Below are positions 35,089 through 44,941 of a DNA stretch of 64,000 bases, one piece after another; position 1 is the stretch's first letter, and each line of letters opens with the position of its first letter. Origin of the DNA: Salegentibacter maritimus (GTDB lineage Bacteria; Bacteroidota; Bacteroidia; Flavobacteriales; Flavobacteriaceae); the NCBI RefSeq assembly GCF_016236915.1, contig NZ_JAEHOK010000015.1, positions 1-64,000 of the forward strand, in the 5' to 3' direction. The position numbers and the translations under genes were made by a program. The notes under the pieces are model-generated. The model was not told where the DNA came from. It made no database searches and saw only the letters and a program-made list of their open reading frames with translations.

Positions 35089-36444
35089 CTAGTACTCTTC
35101 AAATTCACCACAGGCCACCGGCGTAAAATCGGCTTCATGTAGTACTGCTGTTCTATCATCCAGATTTGCAGCATTCACCTCTGCATTCGTTAAAGTAAAT
35201 GTTCTGGTATAAAACATATTACCCATAGCATCAGCTTCTGGCCATACTCCTCCTGTATAGTCTAGTGTCCAAATTGGATTTCCGTAGTCGTCACAAGAAG
35301 CATTTTCGTGAATATGCTGTGGCACATCTCCGGCGGTTAACTCAGTAGCTGCTGTCGTAGCTGTTAACGTGTTTCCTTCCAGTTTTAGGTAAGCAAAGCC
35401 AACAGCATTCGCATCTCCTAAATTCTTCAAGCAAGCTTTGTAACGCTTAGCTTCTTTTCTTGGATCATCGAATGGTGGAGGGTTATCATTACCACATCCA
35501 TAATTAAAGTGATAGTAATCCATAGTTGAATCATCCTCGTCACTATAGAACATTCTAATTTCTTCGTCGGTAATGGGTCCTGAAAGAATTACTTCGCCGG
35601 CATCTTCCGAATTATATTCATCTGTATTATTTAAGGTAATCTGGAAGTAGTACGTATCAGTTTCAGCGGTATCAGGTAACCAGAAGCATAATGGGTCTGC
35701 ATAGTAATCTCCCGTAATCTCATCTTCTACCACGGCATTAGAAACCTCGGTATAAAGCAGATCTCCAGATGCATCAGAACCTTCCCATACACTTACGGTA
35801 TAGCCGGCAACATAGTGTCTTCCGTCTTCCGATGGACAGAAATTACCGAACAAGCAGAATTTAATTAATGGTACAGGTACCAAATCAAAGAATTGATAAC
35901 CATAAAGGTTTACTTCTCTATCATCAAAACATAATACCTCAACATCTACATACTTTTTAGAACCCGCGCGTAAATCAAAATTTATTGGTAGCGCATCATT
36001 TACAAAATTTTCATAGTCACTACCTTCTTTTGGAGCCATCCAAATAGGCATTGTCATTTCATCTGGTTCTTCGGCATACACCCAAAAATCGGTTAGACTT
36101 ACAGCAGTAGTAGTCTCCCCATCGGGAATAGGAATTGCTAGGTCCTCATCATAATCAGTAAAATAGGTGGTTCCATCAAATTTAATAGGAACTATTACAT
36201 CTTCTTCTCCCAGCTCGTGGGTAAGTACTACCCTGGCATACATAGGTGCATCGTCTGAGCATTCAGGAATGCTTTGCTTTAAAGCGTCCTGGTTTTTAAT
36301 AAAATCATTTAAAACGGCCCCCAAAGAAATAGTTGCCATCTCATCGCCCACTTTGGGCTCGCCTGAGGTTTCGTCTTTACTACAGGAAGCAAAAAGCATT
36401 GCAACTATTGCAATACCAGCAAAGTAATTTTTAAAATTTTTCAT
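35089..36444 (-). CDS. Array lipoprotein 5, promoter-proximal member
   Basis: The lipoprotein signal ends at Cys21 (MKNFKNYFAGIAIVAMLFASC). The shared module is complete: ISLGAVLNDFIKNQ, IPECSDDAPMYARVVLTH, FDLRAGSKKYVDVEVLCFDDREV (in part), YGYQFFDLVP and CLFGNFCPSEDGRHYVAGY. There are no TSP3 repeats. The tail (about 330-451) has GFAYLKLEGNTLTAT and DVPQHIHENASC, which resembles the CHRD-type pattern around His-Ile-His. That is a weak resemblance. It is the first of the five after the LuxR-like regulator and probably marks the array's main promoter end. Its function is unknown. Surface exposure is likely. Confidence 0.75.
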   Translation of the reverse strand: MKNFKNYFAGIAIVAMLFASCSKDETSGEPKVGDEMATISLGAVLNDFIKNQDALKQSIPECSDDAPMYARVVLTHELGEEDVIVPIKFDGTTYFTDYDEDLAIPIPDGETTTAVSLTDFWVYAEEPDEMTMPIWMAPKEGSDYENFVNDALPINFDLRAGSKKYVDVEVLCFDDREVNLYGYQFFDLVPVPLIKFCLFGNFCPSEDGRHYVAGYTVSVWEGSDASGDLLYTEVSNAVVEDEITGDYYADPLCFWLPDTAETDTYYFQITLNNTDEYNSEDAGEVILSGPITDEEIRMFYSDEDDSTMDYYHFNYGCGNDNPPPFDDPRKEAKRYKACLKNLGDANAVGFAYLKLEGNTLTATTAATELTAGDVPQHIHENASCDDYGNPIWTLDYTGGVWPEADAMGNMFYTRTFTLTNAEVNAANLDDRTAVLHEADFTPVACGEFEEY

Positions 36445-36551
36445 AATCGAAAGTTTTTAATTAATAAATATTTAAGAATGGTTAATAAAATATCTACACA
36501 GTTCTAACTCTAGAACAATTGTATTCAGGAAAATAAAGGTTTGGGGGCTTG

Positions 36552-36580
36552 AAAAGTAGAGAGGTGGGGTGACTACTTTT
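36552..36580. promoter_or_regulatory. Hairpin or operator-like inverted repeat upstream of array lipoprotein 5
   Basis: The arms AAAAGTAG (36552-36559) and CTACTTTT (36573-36580) pair exactly with a 13-base loop. It lies between the LuxR-like gene and lipoprotein 5, about 110 bp upstream of the latter. It could be the end of the regulator's transcript, a leader hairpin, or a regulator binding site. Confidence 0.4.
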
Positions 36581-36665
36581 ACTTAAAATTTCAAGTATAA
36601 ATGTAAGGTAATTCTTTCCTACAAGGCTATGGGGGAATTCTTCTATTTTTAACCTTCAATAAAGC

Positions 36666-37685
36666 TTACTGCACTTTTCGGTAATCTATAAGGTCATGAC
36701 TAATTGCATAAATAATACTCTCTAAAATCGTATCAGAATTAGTGCGTTTTATAATATTAGAACGGTGTTTTTCTATTGTTTTAGGAGAAATAAATAAAGC
36801 TTCAGATATATCCTTTGTTTTATAGCCTTTTATTAAAAGCTGAATAATCTCTTTTTCTCTATTCGTAAATTTAAATTCGGTTAATTGATCATTTTGCTTA
36901 AAACAGGCTTCTACTTCCTGTGAAGAAGTACCTATATTATTATTAATTTCTTCATTTTGTTCTATAAAATCAATAAACATTACAAACTGGTGACCGAAGT
37001 TTTTATTCAGTTTAGAGAAGTTAATACGTGCATTTCTTAATTTATCATCTCTTAATAGTAAGGTGGTTTTTGTAGCCGCTTTAATATGCTTACCACGGGC
37101 AAAATTTCGCAAACTTTCTTTTACTTTTTGCGCATTCTCACATTTCACAAAATCTGTAAGTTTTAACCCCTTACTATTTTTTACCCTAAAACTTTGCTTA
37201 AAAGCATCGTTCATAGCTATTATCTCATTTTGATCTAGCAATAGCACTGGTTTTGAGATAAGATTAAACATCCCCATAAAGGCATCTTTCCAGAAATTCG
37301 ATAAAGATCTATTCGCATATACCATCTTAATAATTTTCCCACACAAAGTTTCTATGCTGGGAGAATAAACAAACTCATCTACTACCTTCCTAAACCTGCT
37401 TTCGGCTTCAGCCCTAAAGCGTTCTTCGGCATAAACTATAAGCCAGGCCTTGGTAAGGAAATGATTTGATTTAAAATTAGCTATGTTTTTAAAATTTTTG
37501 CCCGATCTAAAAGAAGCATAATCTAAAAGAATAACGTCGGGCAATAAATTTAGTGCGATATTAAAACCGGTGTGTAATGAATTGGCCTCGGTTAATTCAA
37601 AATGCATACTTACCCCTTCTTGTACGCAGTCTACCATACTCTGCTTATTGGTAATAAGCAATAATTGTTTTTTATCCGTAATCAT
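36666..37685 (-). CDS. LuxR-type regulator with degenerate receiver and PAS-like domain
   Basis: The N-terminal about 120 residues resemble a receiver domain (LLLITNKQS, PDVILLDYASF with Asp55), but the acidic pair after the first strand is missing, so phosphorylation is doubtful. A PAS-like segment follows (about 140-260, PVLLLDQNEIIAMNDAFKQSFRV). The C-terminal about 65 residues are a GerE/LuxR helix-turn-helix with FTNREKEIIQLLIKGYKTKDISEAL and FISPKTIEKHRSNI. It is on the same strand and directly upstream of the lipoprotein array, so it is the first candidate for its control. It has no membrane part and no adjacent sensor kinase, and may respond to a small ligand or to protein level. Confidence 0.85.
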   Translation of the reverse strand: MITDKKQLLLITNKQSMVDCVQEGVSMHFELTEANSLHTGFNIALNLLPDVILLDYASFRSGKNFKNIANFKSNHFLTKAWLIVYAEERFRAEAESRFRKVVDEFVYSPSIETLCGKIIKMVYANRSLSNFWKDAFMGMFNLISKPVLLLDQNEIIAMNDAFKQSFRVKNSKGLKLTDFVKCENAQKVKESLRNFARGKHIKAATKTTLLLRDDKLRNARINFSKLNKNFGHQFVMFIDFIEQNEEINNNIGTSSQEVEACFKQNDQLTEFKFTNREKEIIQLLIKGYKTKDISEALFISPKTIEKHRSNIIKRTNSDTILESIIYAISHDLIDYRKVQ

Positions 37686-38214
37686 ATTAAATTGTTTTTT
37701 GGCTACTAGCCCGTTAGTTAAAACCTGGGGTTAGGGCCCAAGACCTTTTGTTAACAGAATTAAAAACATAAGGCTTTGAGAACCGATGTTTTAATTCGTA
37801 ATTAACCTGTAAAAAATAGGGGCAATAAATATTGGGACAAAAAATAAACCTGCTAACAGGTATTAGATTTCCGGGGGGATGGAAAATTTTAATTGAGACT
37901 TGGTATTTCAAATATAGGGGATTATCCTTAATTATCGCAAAAAAATTACGTAATATAATACTGACAATCAAATAAATAAGAGCAAGACAAAAGCTAACTA
38001 TAAATCGACAAGACCTAATTCTTTTTGAAAACTAATAAATTAACTCATAGTAAATCAGTCAGGCATATAAATCTTAATTATTAAATAGAACACCTAAAAA
38101 AGTCGTACTATTTTGAGCTTATAATAAACTTTAAATCATTATTAACACCTGCCTAATCCTGCTTTCTTTTTAGTTAGCAACACTTTAAGTACATTTGCGT
38201 CCGTGATAAAAAAT
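37686..38214. other. Divergent intergenic region upstream of uvrA
   Basis: These 529 bases lie between the LuxR-like gene and uvrA. A uvrA -7 element is at 38190-38197. An open frame of 85 codons at 37714-37971 on the minus strand shows no protein-like character. I see no RNA gene or repeat. Confidence 0.5.
38190..38197 (+). promoter_or_regulatory. Candidate -7 element of uvrA promoter
   Basis: TACATTTG is a perfect TAnnTTTG match 17 bases before the chosen ATG at 38215. The -33 region (around 38168-38172) has TTTTTAG rather than TTG. The position supports the ATG rather than the GTG at 38203. Confidence 0.5.
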
Positions 38215-41046
38215 ATGGCTAAAACCGAAGAAAATATAGAAGTATTAGGGGCTCGCGTCCATAATCTTAAAAATATAGATGTTACTATTCCCAGAGAAAA
38301 ACTGGTTGTAATCACAGGCCTTTCCGGCTCTGGAAAATCTTCCCTGGCTTTCGATACCATTTATGCTGAAGGCCAGCGCCGGTATATTGAAACTTTTTCA
38401 GCCTATGCAAGGCAATTTTTGGGAGGATTAGAACGACCCGATGTTGATAAAATTGAAGGCCTGTCGCCTGTTATTGCCATAGAACAAAAAACTACCAGCA
38501 AAAACCCTAGAAGTACGGTAGGAACCATAACTGAAATTTACGATTTCCTACGTCTTCTGTTTGCTCGTGCCGGGGATGCCTATAGTTATGAGACTGGCGA
38601 AAAAATGGTGAGCTATACCGACAGCCAGATCAAAGACCTTATTTTAAAGGATTTCAAAGGGAAAAAAGTGAACGTTTTAGCACCTGTCATTAAATCCAGG
38701 AAAGGACATTATCGGGAACTATTTGAACAAATAGCTAAACAGGGATTTTTAAAAGCCCGTGTAGATGGTGAAGTCCGTGACCTGGTTAAAGGAATGAAAC
38801 TAGATAGGTACAAAACCCACGATATTGAGATTGTAATAGATAGATTAAAAATTGATAATAAAATAGACGCGCAAAAACGCCTGGACGAGAGTATTAAAAC
38901 TGCAATGTACCATGGCAGTGATACACTAATGATCTTAGACCAGGATACCGATCAGGTGCGTTATTTTAGCAGGAACTTAATGTGCCCTACTACCGGAATC
39001 TCCTATCCAAACCCAGAACCAAATACCTTTTCTTTTAACTCCCCAAAGGGAGCCTGCCCTAAATGTAACGGTATTGGCACATTGTATCAGGTGAATATCG
39101 ATAAGATTATTCCAGATTATTCTAAATCGATTAAAAATGGCGCCTTAGCACCTCATGGGCCTCAGAAAAAGAACTGGGTATTCTCGCAATTGGAATTAAT
39201 TGCTGAAAGATGGAATTTTAAATTAACAGATCCCGTTTCCAAAATTCCGGAGGCGGCAATGAAGCTTATTCTTCATGGCGGAAAAGAAACTTTTACCAAA
39301 GAATCTAAAAGCCTTGGGGTAAACCGGGAATTTAAGATCAACTTTGAAGGTGTAGCCACTTTTATTGAAACCACATTTAACAATAACGATTCCAGTTCCC
39401 TGAGACGTTGGGCAAAAGAATATATGGATAAAGTTGAATGTCCAGATTGCAAGGGCACCCGACTTAAAAAAGAATCGCTTTATTTTAAGATTTACGATAA
39501 AAATATAGCCGAACTCTCTTTAATGGATATTGAAGATTTGGCGAAATGGTTTGTAGGCTTAGAAAAAAAACTAAGCGAAAAACAAAACCAGATTGCCGCT
39601 GAAGTTATAAAAGAAATAAGAACGAGAATTGGATTTTTGGTAGATGTTGGGCTTACATATCTTTCTCTTAACCGCGGATCTAAATCCCTATCTGGAGGAG
39701 AGGCACAACGTATACGCCTGGCGACCCAAATTGGTTCGCAACTGGTAGGGGTGCTTTATATTTTAGATGAACCCAGCATTGGATTACATCAAAGAGACAA
39801 CGAAAAACTAATCAATTCGCTAGTTTCACTGCGAGATATTGGAAATTCTGTCATTGTGGTTGAGCATGATAAAGATATGATAGAACGCGCCGATTATGTT
39901 ATAGATATTGGCCCGGAAGCAGGAAAACACGGTGGAGAAATTATTAGCGAAGGGCCACCTTCAGCATTAAAAAAACACAATACGCTTACCGCCTCCTACC
40001 TAAACGGGAAGAAAGAAATTGAAGTCCCTAAAGAAAGGCGTAAAGGAAACGGAAAAAACATAGAGCTTAAAGGCGCTTCAGGAAATAACCTAAAGAATGT
40101 ATCTATTAAAATTCCGTTAGGAAAAATGATTGCGGTTACCGGAGTTTCGGGAAGTGGAAAATCTACTTTAATTAATGAAACTCTCTACCCTATTATGAAT
40201 GCGCATTATTTTAATGGGGTAAAAGAACCAAAACCCTATAAAACTATTAAAGGCCTGGATAATGCCGATAAGGTTATAGATATTAACCAAACTCCCATTG
40301 GCAGGACCCCAAGGTCTAACCCTGCTACTTATACAGGTGTTTTTTCAGAAATTAGAAGCTTATTTGCTAAAACACCAGAAGCTCTTATTAGGGGATATAA
40401 ACCGGGAAGGTTTAGCTTTAATGTTAAAGGTGGTAGATGTGAAACCTGTAGGGGTGGCGGACTTAGAGTTATAGAAATGAATTTTCTTCCCGATGTGTAT
40501 GTAGAATGTGAAACCTGCCAGGGAAAACGATTCAATAGGGAAACTTTGGAAATTAGGTATAAAGGAAAGTCTATAGCCGATGTTTTGGAAATGACCATCA
40601 ATGAAGCGACTGATTTCTTTGAACCTATTCCAAAAATCTATAGAAAACTAAAAACAATTAAAAATGTAGGCCTTGGCTATATTACCCTGGGACAGCAAAG
40701 TACAACCCTATCGGGTGGAGAAGCACAACGAATTAAATTGGCTACCGAACTTTCAAAACGTGATACCGGAAATACTTTCTATATCTTAGATGAACCAACT
40801 ACGGGATTGCATTTTGAAGACATTCGGGTTTTAATGGATGTTTTAAACAAGTTAACCAATAAAGGAAATACCGTTCTCATTATAGAACATAATATGGACG
40901 TGATAAAAATGGCCGATTATATTTTTGATATTGGCCCCGAAGGAGGGAAAAATGGTGGCCAGGTGATCGCCAAAGGTACACCCGAGGAAGTAGCTAAATC
41001 GAAAAAAAGTTATACAGCTAAATTCCTTAAAAAAGAATTACACTAA
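38215..41046 (+). CDS. uvrA: Excinuclease ABC subunit A, UvrA
   Basis: UvrA recognises DNA damage in nucleotide excision repair and loads UvrB. The 943 residues have the family layout: Walker [10 protein letters not shown] near the start, the zinc-binding CPKCNGIG and CPDCKGTR words, the signature [17 protein letters not shown], then the second ATPase with [17 protein letters not shown] and CETCQGKRF zinc module, and [16 protein letters not shown] start at the ATG at 38215. The upstream GTG would add MIKN. Bacteroidota usually carry two UvrA homologues, and this one has the normal length and cysteines. The LOG-family gene follows 8 bp later, so they may be cotranscribed. Confidence 0.96.
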   Translation: MAKTEENIEVLGARVHNLKNIDVTIPREKLVVITGLSGSGKSSLAFDTIYAEGQRRYIETFSAYARQFLGGLERPDVDKIEGLSPVIAIEQKTTSKNPRSTVGTITEIYDFLRLLFARAGDAYSYETGEKMVSYTDSQIKDLILKDFKGKKVNVLAPVIKSRKGHYRELFEQIAKQGFLKARVDGEVRDLVKGMKLDRYKTHDIEIVIDRLKIDNKIDAQKRLDESIKTAMYHGSDTLMILDQDTDQVRYFSRNLMCPTTGISYPNPEPNTFSFNSPKGACPKCNGIGTLYQVNIDKIIPDYSKSIKNGALAPHGPQKKNWVFSQLELIAERWNFKLTDPVSKIPEAAMKLILHGGKETFTKESKSLGVNREFKINFEGVATFIETTFNNNDSSSLRRWAKEYMDKVECPDCKGTRLKKESLYFKIYDKNIAELSLMDIEDLAKWFVGLEKKLSEKQNQIAAEVIKEIRTRIGFLVDVGLTYLSLNRGSKSLSGGEAQRIRLATQIGSQLVGVLYILDEPSIGLHQRDNEKLINSLVSLRDIGNSVIVVEHDKDMIERADYVIDIGPEAGKHGGEIISEGPPSALKKHNTLTASYLNGKKEIEVPKERRKGNGKNIELKGASGNNLKNVSIKIPLGKMIAVTGVSGSGKSTLINETLYPIMNAHYFNGVKEPKPYKTIKGLDNADKVIDINQTPIGRTPRSNPATYTGVFSEIRSLFAKTPEALIRGYKPGRFSFNVKGGRCETCRGGGLRVIEMNFLPDVYVECETCQGKRFNRETLEIRYKGKSIADVLEMTINEATDFFEPIPKIYRKLKTIKNVGLGYITLGQQSTTLSGGEAQRIKLATELSKRDTGNTFYILDEPTTGLHFEDIRVLMDVLNKLTNKGNTVLIIEHNMDVIKMADYIFDIGPEGGKNGGQVIAKGTPEEVAKSKKSYTAKFLKKELH

Positions 41047-41054
41047 CAATACTG

Positions 41055-41753
41055 ATGAATACTATGAGAAATAACCGACAAAATAAAGCCTGGAACGAAA
41101 TAAAAACGAACGATTCCTGGGCCATCTTTAAAATAATGGGTGAATTTGTAAATGGCTATGAAAAGTTAAGTCAAATTGGCCCTTGTGTCTCAATTTTTGG
41201 TTCCGCAAGAACCAAACCAGACCAAAAATATTACAAATTAACCGAAAAAATTTCCAAGAAAATAGTGGAAAACGGTTATGGCGTTATTACCGGTGGAGGC
41301 CCTGGAATTATGGAGGCAGGAAATAAAGGAGCCCATCTTGGCGGAGGAACTTCTGTAGGACTAAATATAGACTTGCCTTTTGAACAACACGATAACCCAT
41401 ATATAGATAACGATAAAAGCCTGGATTTTGATTACTTTTTTGTTAGAAAAGTAATGTTTGTAAAATATTCGCAGGGGTTTGTGGTTATGCCAGGTGGATT
41501 CGGAACTTTAGATGAGCTTTTTGAAGCCATTACCCTTATTCAAACCCATAAAATTGATAAATTTCCTATTATTTTGGTAGGAAGAAGTTTTTGGAGCGGA
41601 TTGGTAGAATGGGTTCAAAATACCCTTTTAGATGAATTTCAAAACATAAGTGCACCCGATATGGATTTGGTTCAGGTAGTAGATACCGAAGATGAAGTGA
41701 TTGAAATCCTGAACGACTTCTACGGAGAGTATAACCTGAGTCCTAACTTTTAA
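41055..41753 (+). CDS. LOG-family Rossmann-fold protein (TIGR00730)
   Basis: The 232-residue protein has the LOG/lysine-decarboxylase-like core: VSIFGSART, GVITGGGPGIMEAGNKGAHLGGGTSVG (in two parts) and the PGGFGTLDELFEAIT motif. LOG proteins hydrolyse cytokinin riboside 5'-monophosphate or similar nucleotides, releasing the base. In bacteria the natural substrate is often AMP-like, so the label phosphoribohydrolase is a fair guess. Start at the ATG at 41055, though another ATG three codons later (41064) is possible. It follows uvrA by 8 bp. Confidence 0.88.
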   Translation: MNTMRNNRQNKAWNEIKTNDSWAIFKIMGEFVNGYEKLSQIGPCVSIFGSARTKPDQKYYKLTEKISKKIVENGYGVITGGGPGIMEAGNKGAHLGGGTSVGLNIDLPFEQHDNPYIDNDKSLDFDYFFVRKVMFVKYSQGFVVMPGGFGTLDELFEAITLIQTHKIDKFPIILVGRSFWSGLVEWVQNTLLDEFQNISAPDMDLVQVVDTEDEVIEILNDFYGEYNLSPNF

Positions 41754-41826
41754 TTAATTCTTTAGTGGGGATAAAAACTTTGAGTATATTTAAGTCGCAA
41801 TTCTTTTTACACTAAATATACTCCGC

Positions 41827-44640
41827 TTGAGATTTTATCTATTTTATCTATTGTTTTTCGTGGCAATTGGATGGGGTTTTGCTCAAAACTCCATCTCTTT
41901 AAAAGCTCATTTAAACGATAGTACCCATATTCTCACAATACAACAGGAATTGGTTTATACCAACTCCAGTAAAGATTCGCTTAGCCATATTTACCTTAAT
42001 GACTGGGCGAATGCTTTTAGTGCAAAAAATACCCCATTGGCAAAACGCTTTGCCGAAGAATTTGCCAGGCGATTTAGATTTGCCAAAGCCGAAGAGCGTG
42101 GCGCGACATTTATTAATAATATCACCGATGCCCAAAACGATAGTTTAAAATGGGAAAGGCCAGAACAAGCTCAGGATCTTGTTAAAATAAACCTGGATAA
42201 AGCTTTACTTCCCGGGCAGAGCATAGCGGTTAAGTTAGATTATCACGTTAAAATTCCTATAGATAAGTTTACGCGCTACGGAGTAGATTCAGATAACAAT
42301 TACAAACTTAGATATTGGTATTTTACAACTGGCGTATATAAAGATGGAAAATGGCAGGTATACAGCCATAAAAATTTAGGAGACCAGTATAATGCACTTC
42401 ACGATGTTGAAATAGAACTTAGCATACCACCTAAATATTATGTAGCATCTGCCCTAAAGCTTAATGGCGTAAATACTATAAACGGTCAAAAAAAGGTTAA
42501 ACTTTCGGGTATAGATCAATTAGATAGCAAACTTTACCTCACGAAATCTTTTATATTTGAATCTTTGGCGACCAAAGATTATGAAGTAGTCACCAATGTA
42601 GATGATGACGAACTTCAGCCCGAAATAAAAAGCATATTACTAGATCGCATCCTAAAATTTTATGAACAAAAATTAGGAGCATATCCACATAAAAAGATAT
42701 TTGTAACCCGTGACGATTACTTAAATAGTCCTATCTATGGTTTAAATCAATTACCGGGTTTTATTCGTCCTTTTCCCGATGGTTTTCAATATGACATAAA
42801 GCAATTTAAAACCATCACCAACTACATGCTTGAGAATTCTATTCATATTAACCCCCGTAAAGAGCAGTGGGTACATGATGCTATTCTGGTTTCCTTAATG
42901 ATAGACTATGTGAACGAGTATTACCCACATATGAAACTTTTGGGGAATTTAAGTGATATTATTGGGGTGCGATGGTTCCACGCTGCCGATTTAGAGTTTA
43001 ATGACCAATACCAATTTCTTTATATGAATATGGCCAGAATGAATTTAGACCAGGCTTTAAGTTCTGCCCAGGACTCACTGGTGAAATTCAATAAAAATAT
43101 TGCAAACTCCTATAAAGCCGGTATTGGATTAAAATATGTAGAAGATTTCCTTGGGAATGAAAAAGTTACCAAAGCAGTTAAAGACTTTTACCTACAGCAT
43201 AATATGCAGCCCACTTCTTCTGAAGATTTTCAGCAAATTTTAGAAAATTATGCCACGAAAGATATCTCCTGGTTCTTTAAGGACTATGTAAATACAAATA
43301 AAAAAATAGATTTCAGTATAGAAAAACTATATAAAACCCAAGACTCTCTTCGGGTTACTATTAGAAATAAGAGAAAAAGTAATTTTCCTGTTTCGCTATA
43401 CGGATTAAAAAACGGAGAAATTGTTTTTAAAAAATGGATTGAAAATATTGATAAGACTAAAACTGTTGAAATTGCCAGGCAGGATGTAGATAGACTAGCT
43501 TTAAATTATGAACAAAAAATACCGGAATTTAATCAGCGGGACAATTACAAAGCTGTAACTAAACTTTTCAATAAGCCATTACAGATAAGGCTACTTCAGG
43601 ATATTGAAGATCCAAGATATTCGCAGTTGTTTTTTATGCCAGAATTTAATTATAACCTATATGATGGCATTTCTATTGGGCCTAAATTGTATAACAAAAC
43701 GGTGCTGTCCAAAAACTTCAATTTTAATATTTCCCCAAAATACGGATTTAACAGTGAGACCATTGTTGGTTCGGCTTCGATAACCAACAGGCATCAATTT
43801 GCAAACAAAGAACTTTATGCCATTACATATGGTATTGGGGGAACACGTTATTCTTATGGCTATAATTTATTCTATCAAAAATATACCCCTTTTATTAATT
43901 TTTCCTTTAGAAATAAATACCTACGCGATAACGAACGTCAAAATCTTCTCATTAGAAATGTAAATGTAAGGCGGGATATGGACCCCAGCCGGGATTTAGA
44001 AGAACCTAATTATAATGTGTTTAACATAAACTATCGTTACAGCAAACCGCATCTGGTAGATTATTACTCGGCCTCTTTCGATTTTCAATTGGCAGAAAAG
44101 TTTAGTAAAATCTCAATGAGTCTTGAGTATAGAAAATTATTTAAGAATAATCGTCAAATTAATTTACGTTTTTTTACCGGAACATTTCTCTATAGCGATG
44201 CTATGGAAACAAACTACTTTAGTTTTGCCTTAGACAGGCCTACAGATTATCTTTTTGATTATAATTATTATGGAAGAAGTCAGGGGTCCGGTCTGTTTAG
44301 TCAGCAAATTATTGTAGCTGAAGGTGGTTTTAAATCGCAATTACAACCCGAATATGCCAATCAATGGCTTACCACTTTAAATGCGAGTACCAATCTATAC
44401 AAATGGTTCTTTATTTATGGAGATGTAGGTTTGGTAAAAAATCAACATCAAAATGCTAAGTTTTTATATGACTCGGGAGTTAGGCTAAGCCTGGTCGATG
44501 ACTATTTTGAGATATTCTTTCCGGTCTACTCCAATTTAGGTTGGGAAGTTGCCCAGGAAAATTACGATCAAAAAATAAGGTTTATTGTCTCTTTGGACAT
44601 TAACACACTAATAAAACTTTTTACCCGACGTTGGTATTAA
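41827..44640 (+). CDS. M1-peptidase-like protein without zinc site, fused to a beta-barrel
   Basis: A signal peptide (MRFYLFYLLFFVAIGWGFAQ) exports this 937-residue protein. The N-terminal half (about 25-560) resembles M1/gluzincin aminopeptidases in its beta-sandwich and catalytic-like region. The usual HEXXH zinc motif is absent. At that place it reads ITNYMLENSIHINPRKEQWVHDA (330-352, in part), which keeps the NPRKEQW-type word but not the zinc-binding pair. The C-terminal half (about 590-937) is rich in alternating aromatic strands and ends in LFTRRWY, as in outer-membrane beta-barrels. So it is probably an inactive peptidase-like domain presented on an outer-membrane barrel. The start codon is TTG. 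Homologues without the zinc site may serve binding rather than cleavage. Confidence 0.75.
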   Translation: MRFYLFYLLFFVAIGWGFAQNSISLKAHLNDSTHILTIQQELVYTNSSKDSLSHIYLNDWANAFSAKNTPLAKRFAEEFARRFRFAKAEERGATFINNITDAQNDSLKWERPEQAQDLVKINLDKALLPGQSIAVKLDYHVKIPIDKFTRYGVDSDNNYKLRYWYFTTGVYKDGKWQVYSHKNLGDQYNALHDVEIELSIPPKYYVASALKLNGVNTINGQKKVKLSGIDQLDSKLYLTKSFIFESLATKDYEVVTNVDDDELQPEIKSILLDRILKFYEQKLGAYPHKKIFVTRDDYLNSPIYGLNQLPGFIRPFPDGFQYDIKQFKTITNYMLENSIHINPRKEQWVHDAILVSLMIDYVNEYYPHMKLLGNLSDIIGVRWFHAADLEFNDQYQFLYMNMARMNLDQALSSAQDSLVKFNKNIANSYKAGIGLKYVEDFLGNEKVTKAVKDFYLQHNMQPTSSEDFQQILENYATKDISWFFKDYVNTNKKIDFSIEKLYKTQDSLRVTIRNKRKSNFPVSLYGLKNGEIVFKKWIENIDKTKTVEIARQDVDRLALNYEQKIPEFNQRDNYKAVTKLFNKPLQIRLLQDIEDPRYSQLFFMPEFNYNLYDGISIGPKLYNKTVLSKNFNFNISPKYGFNSETIVGSASITNRHQFANKELYAITYGIGGTRYSYGYNLFYQKYTPFINFSFRNKYLRDNERQNLLIRNVNVRRDMDPSRDLEEPNYNVFNINYRYSKPHLVDYYSASFDFQLAEKFSKISMSLEYRKLFKNNRQINLRFFTGTFLYSDAMETNYFSFALDRPTDYLFDYNYYGRSQGSGLFSQQIIVAEGGFKSQLQPEYANQWLTTLNASTNLYKWFFIYGDVGLVKNQHQNAKFLYDSGVRLSLVDDYFEIFFPVYSNLGWEVAQENYDQKIRFIVSLDINTLIKLFTRRWY

Positions 44641-44941
44641 CAAATTTTTAATGGCCTTACTTAATTCTTAGCTTTCCCCATCCTTATTGCATAAAAACCA
44701 TCATATCGCAATATTTCAGATATTTTATTAAAATAAGAATAACAAAAAGCCCTTTAAATACACTTTTCTTAAAATATTTTGATTTTAATGAATTGTGTAC
44801 AATCTAAGTTTTCGTTACATTTGTTGTTCATCAAGAACCTTAGGCCCTGCCTTTAAGGTATTAATTTGAGAAAGTACATATAAAATTCGAGGGCAACCTT
44901 TGAAGTATTAAACCCGCTATTAGGGATTCAAAATAACGTTC
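44641..44941. other. Intergenic region with the E1 promoter
   Basis: The 301 bases between the barrel protein and the dehydrogenase gene hold the promoter at 44793-44823 and a 118-base leader. No gene is apparent. Confidence 0.6.
44793..44823 (+). promoter_or_regulatory. Promoter of the 2-oxoacid dehydrogenase gene
   Basis: TTG (44793-44795) and TACATTTG (44816-44823) are separated by exactly 20 bp, the same spacing as the dps promoter. The start codon is 118 bases downstream, so the leader is long. Confidence 0.72.

Noticed and set aside
37714-37971. 85-codon open frame on the minus strand upstream of the LuxR-like gene
   Set aside because: The translation has no domain, signal or family character, and it lies in AT-rich divergent sequence.
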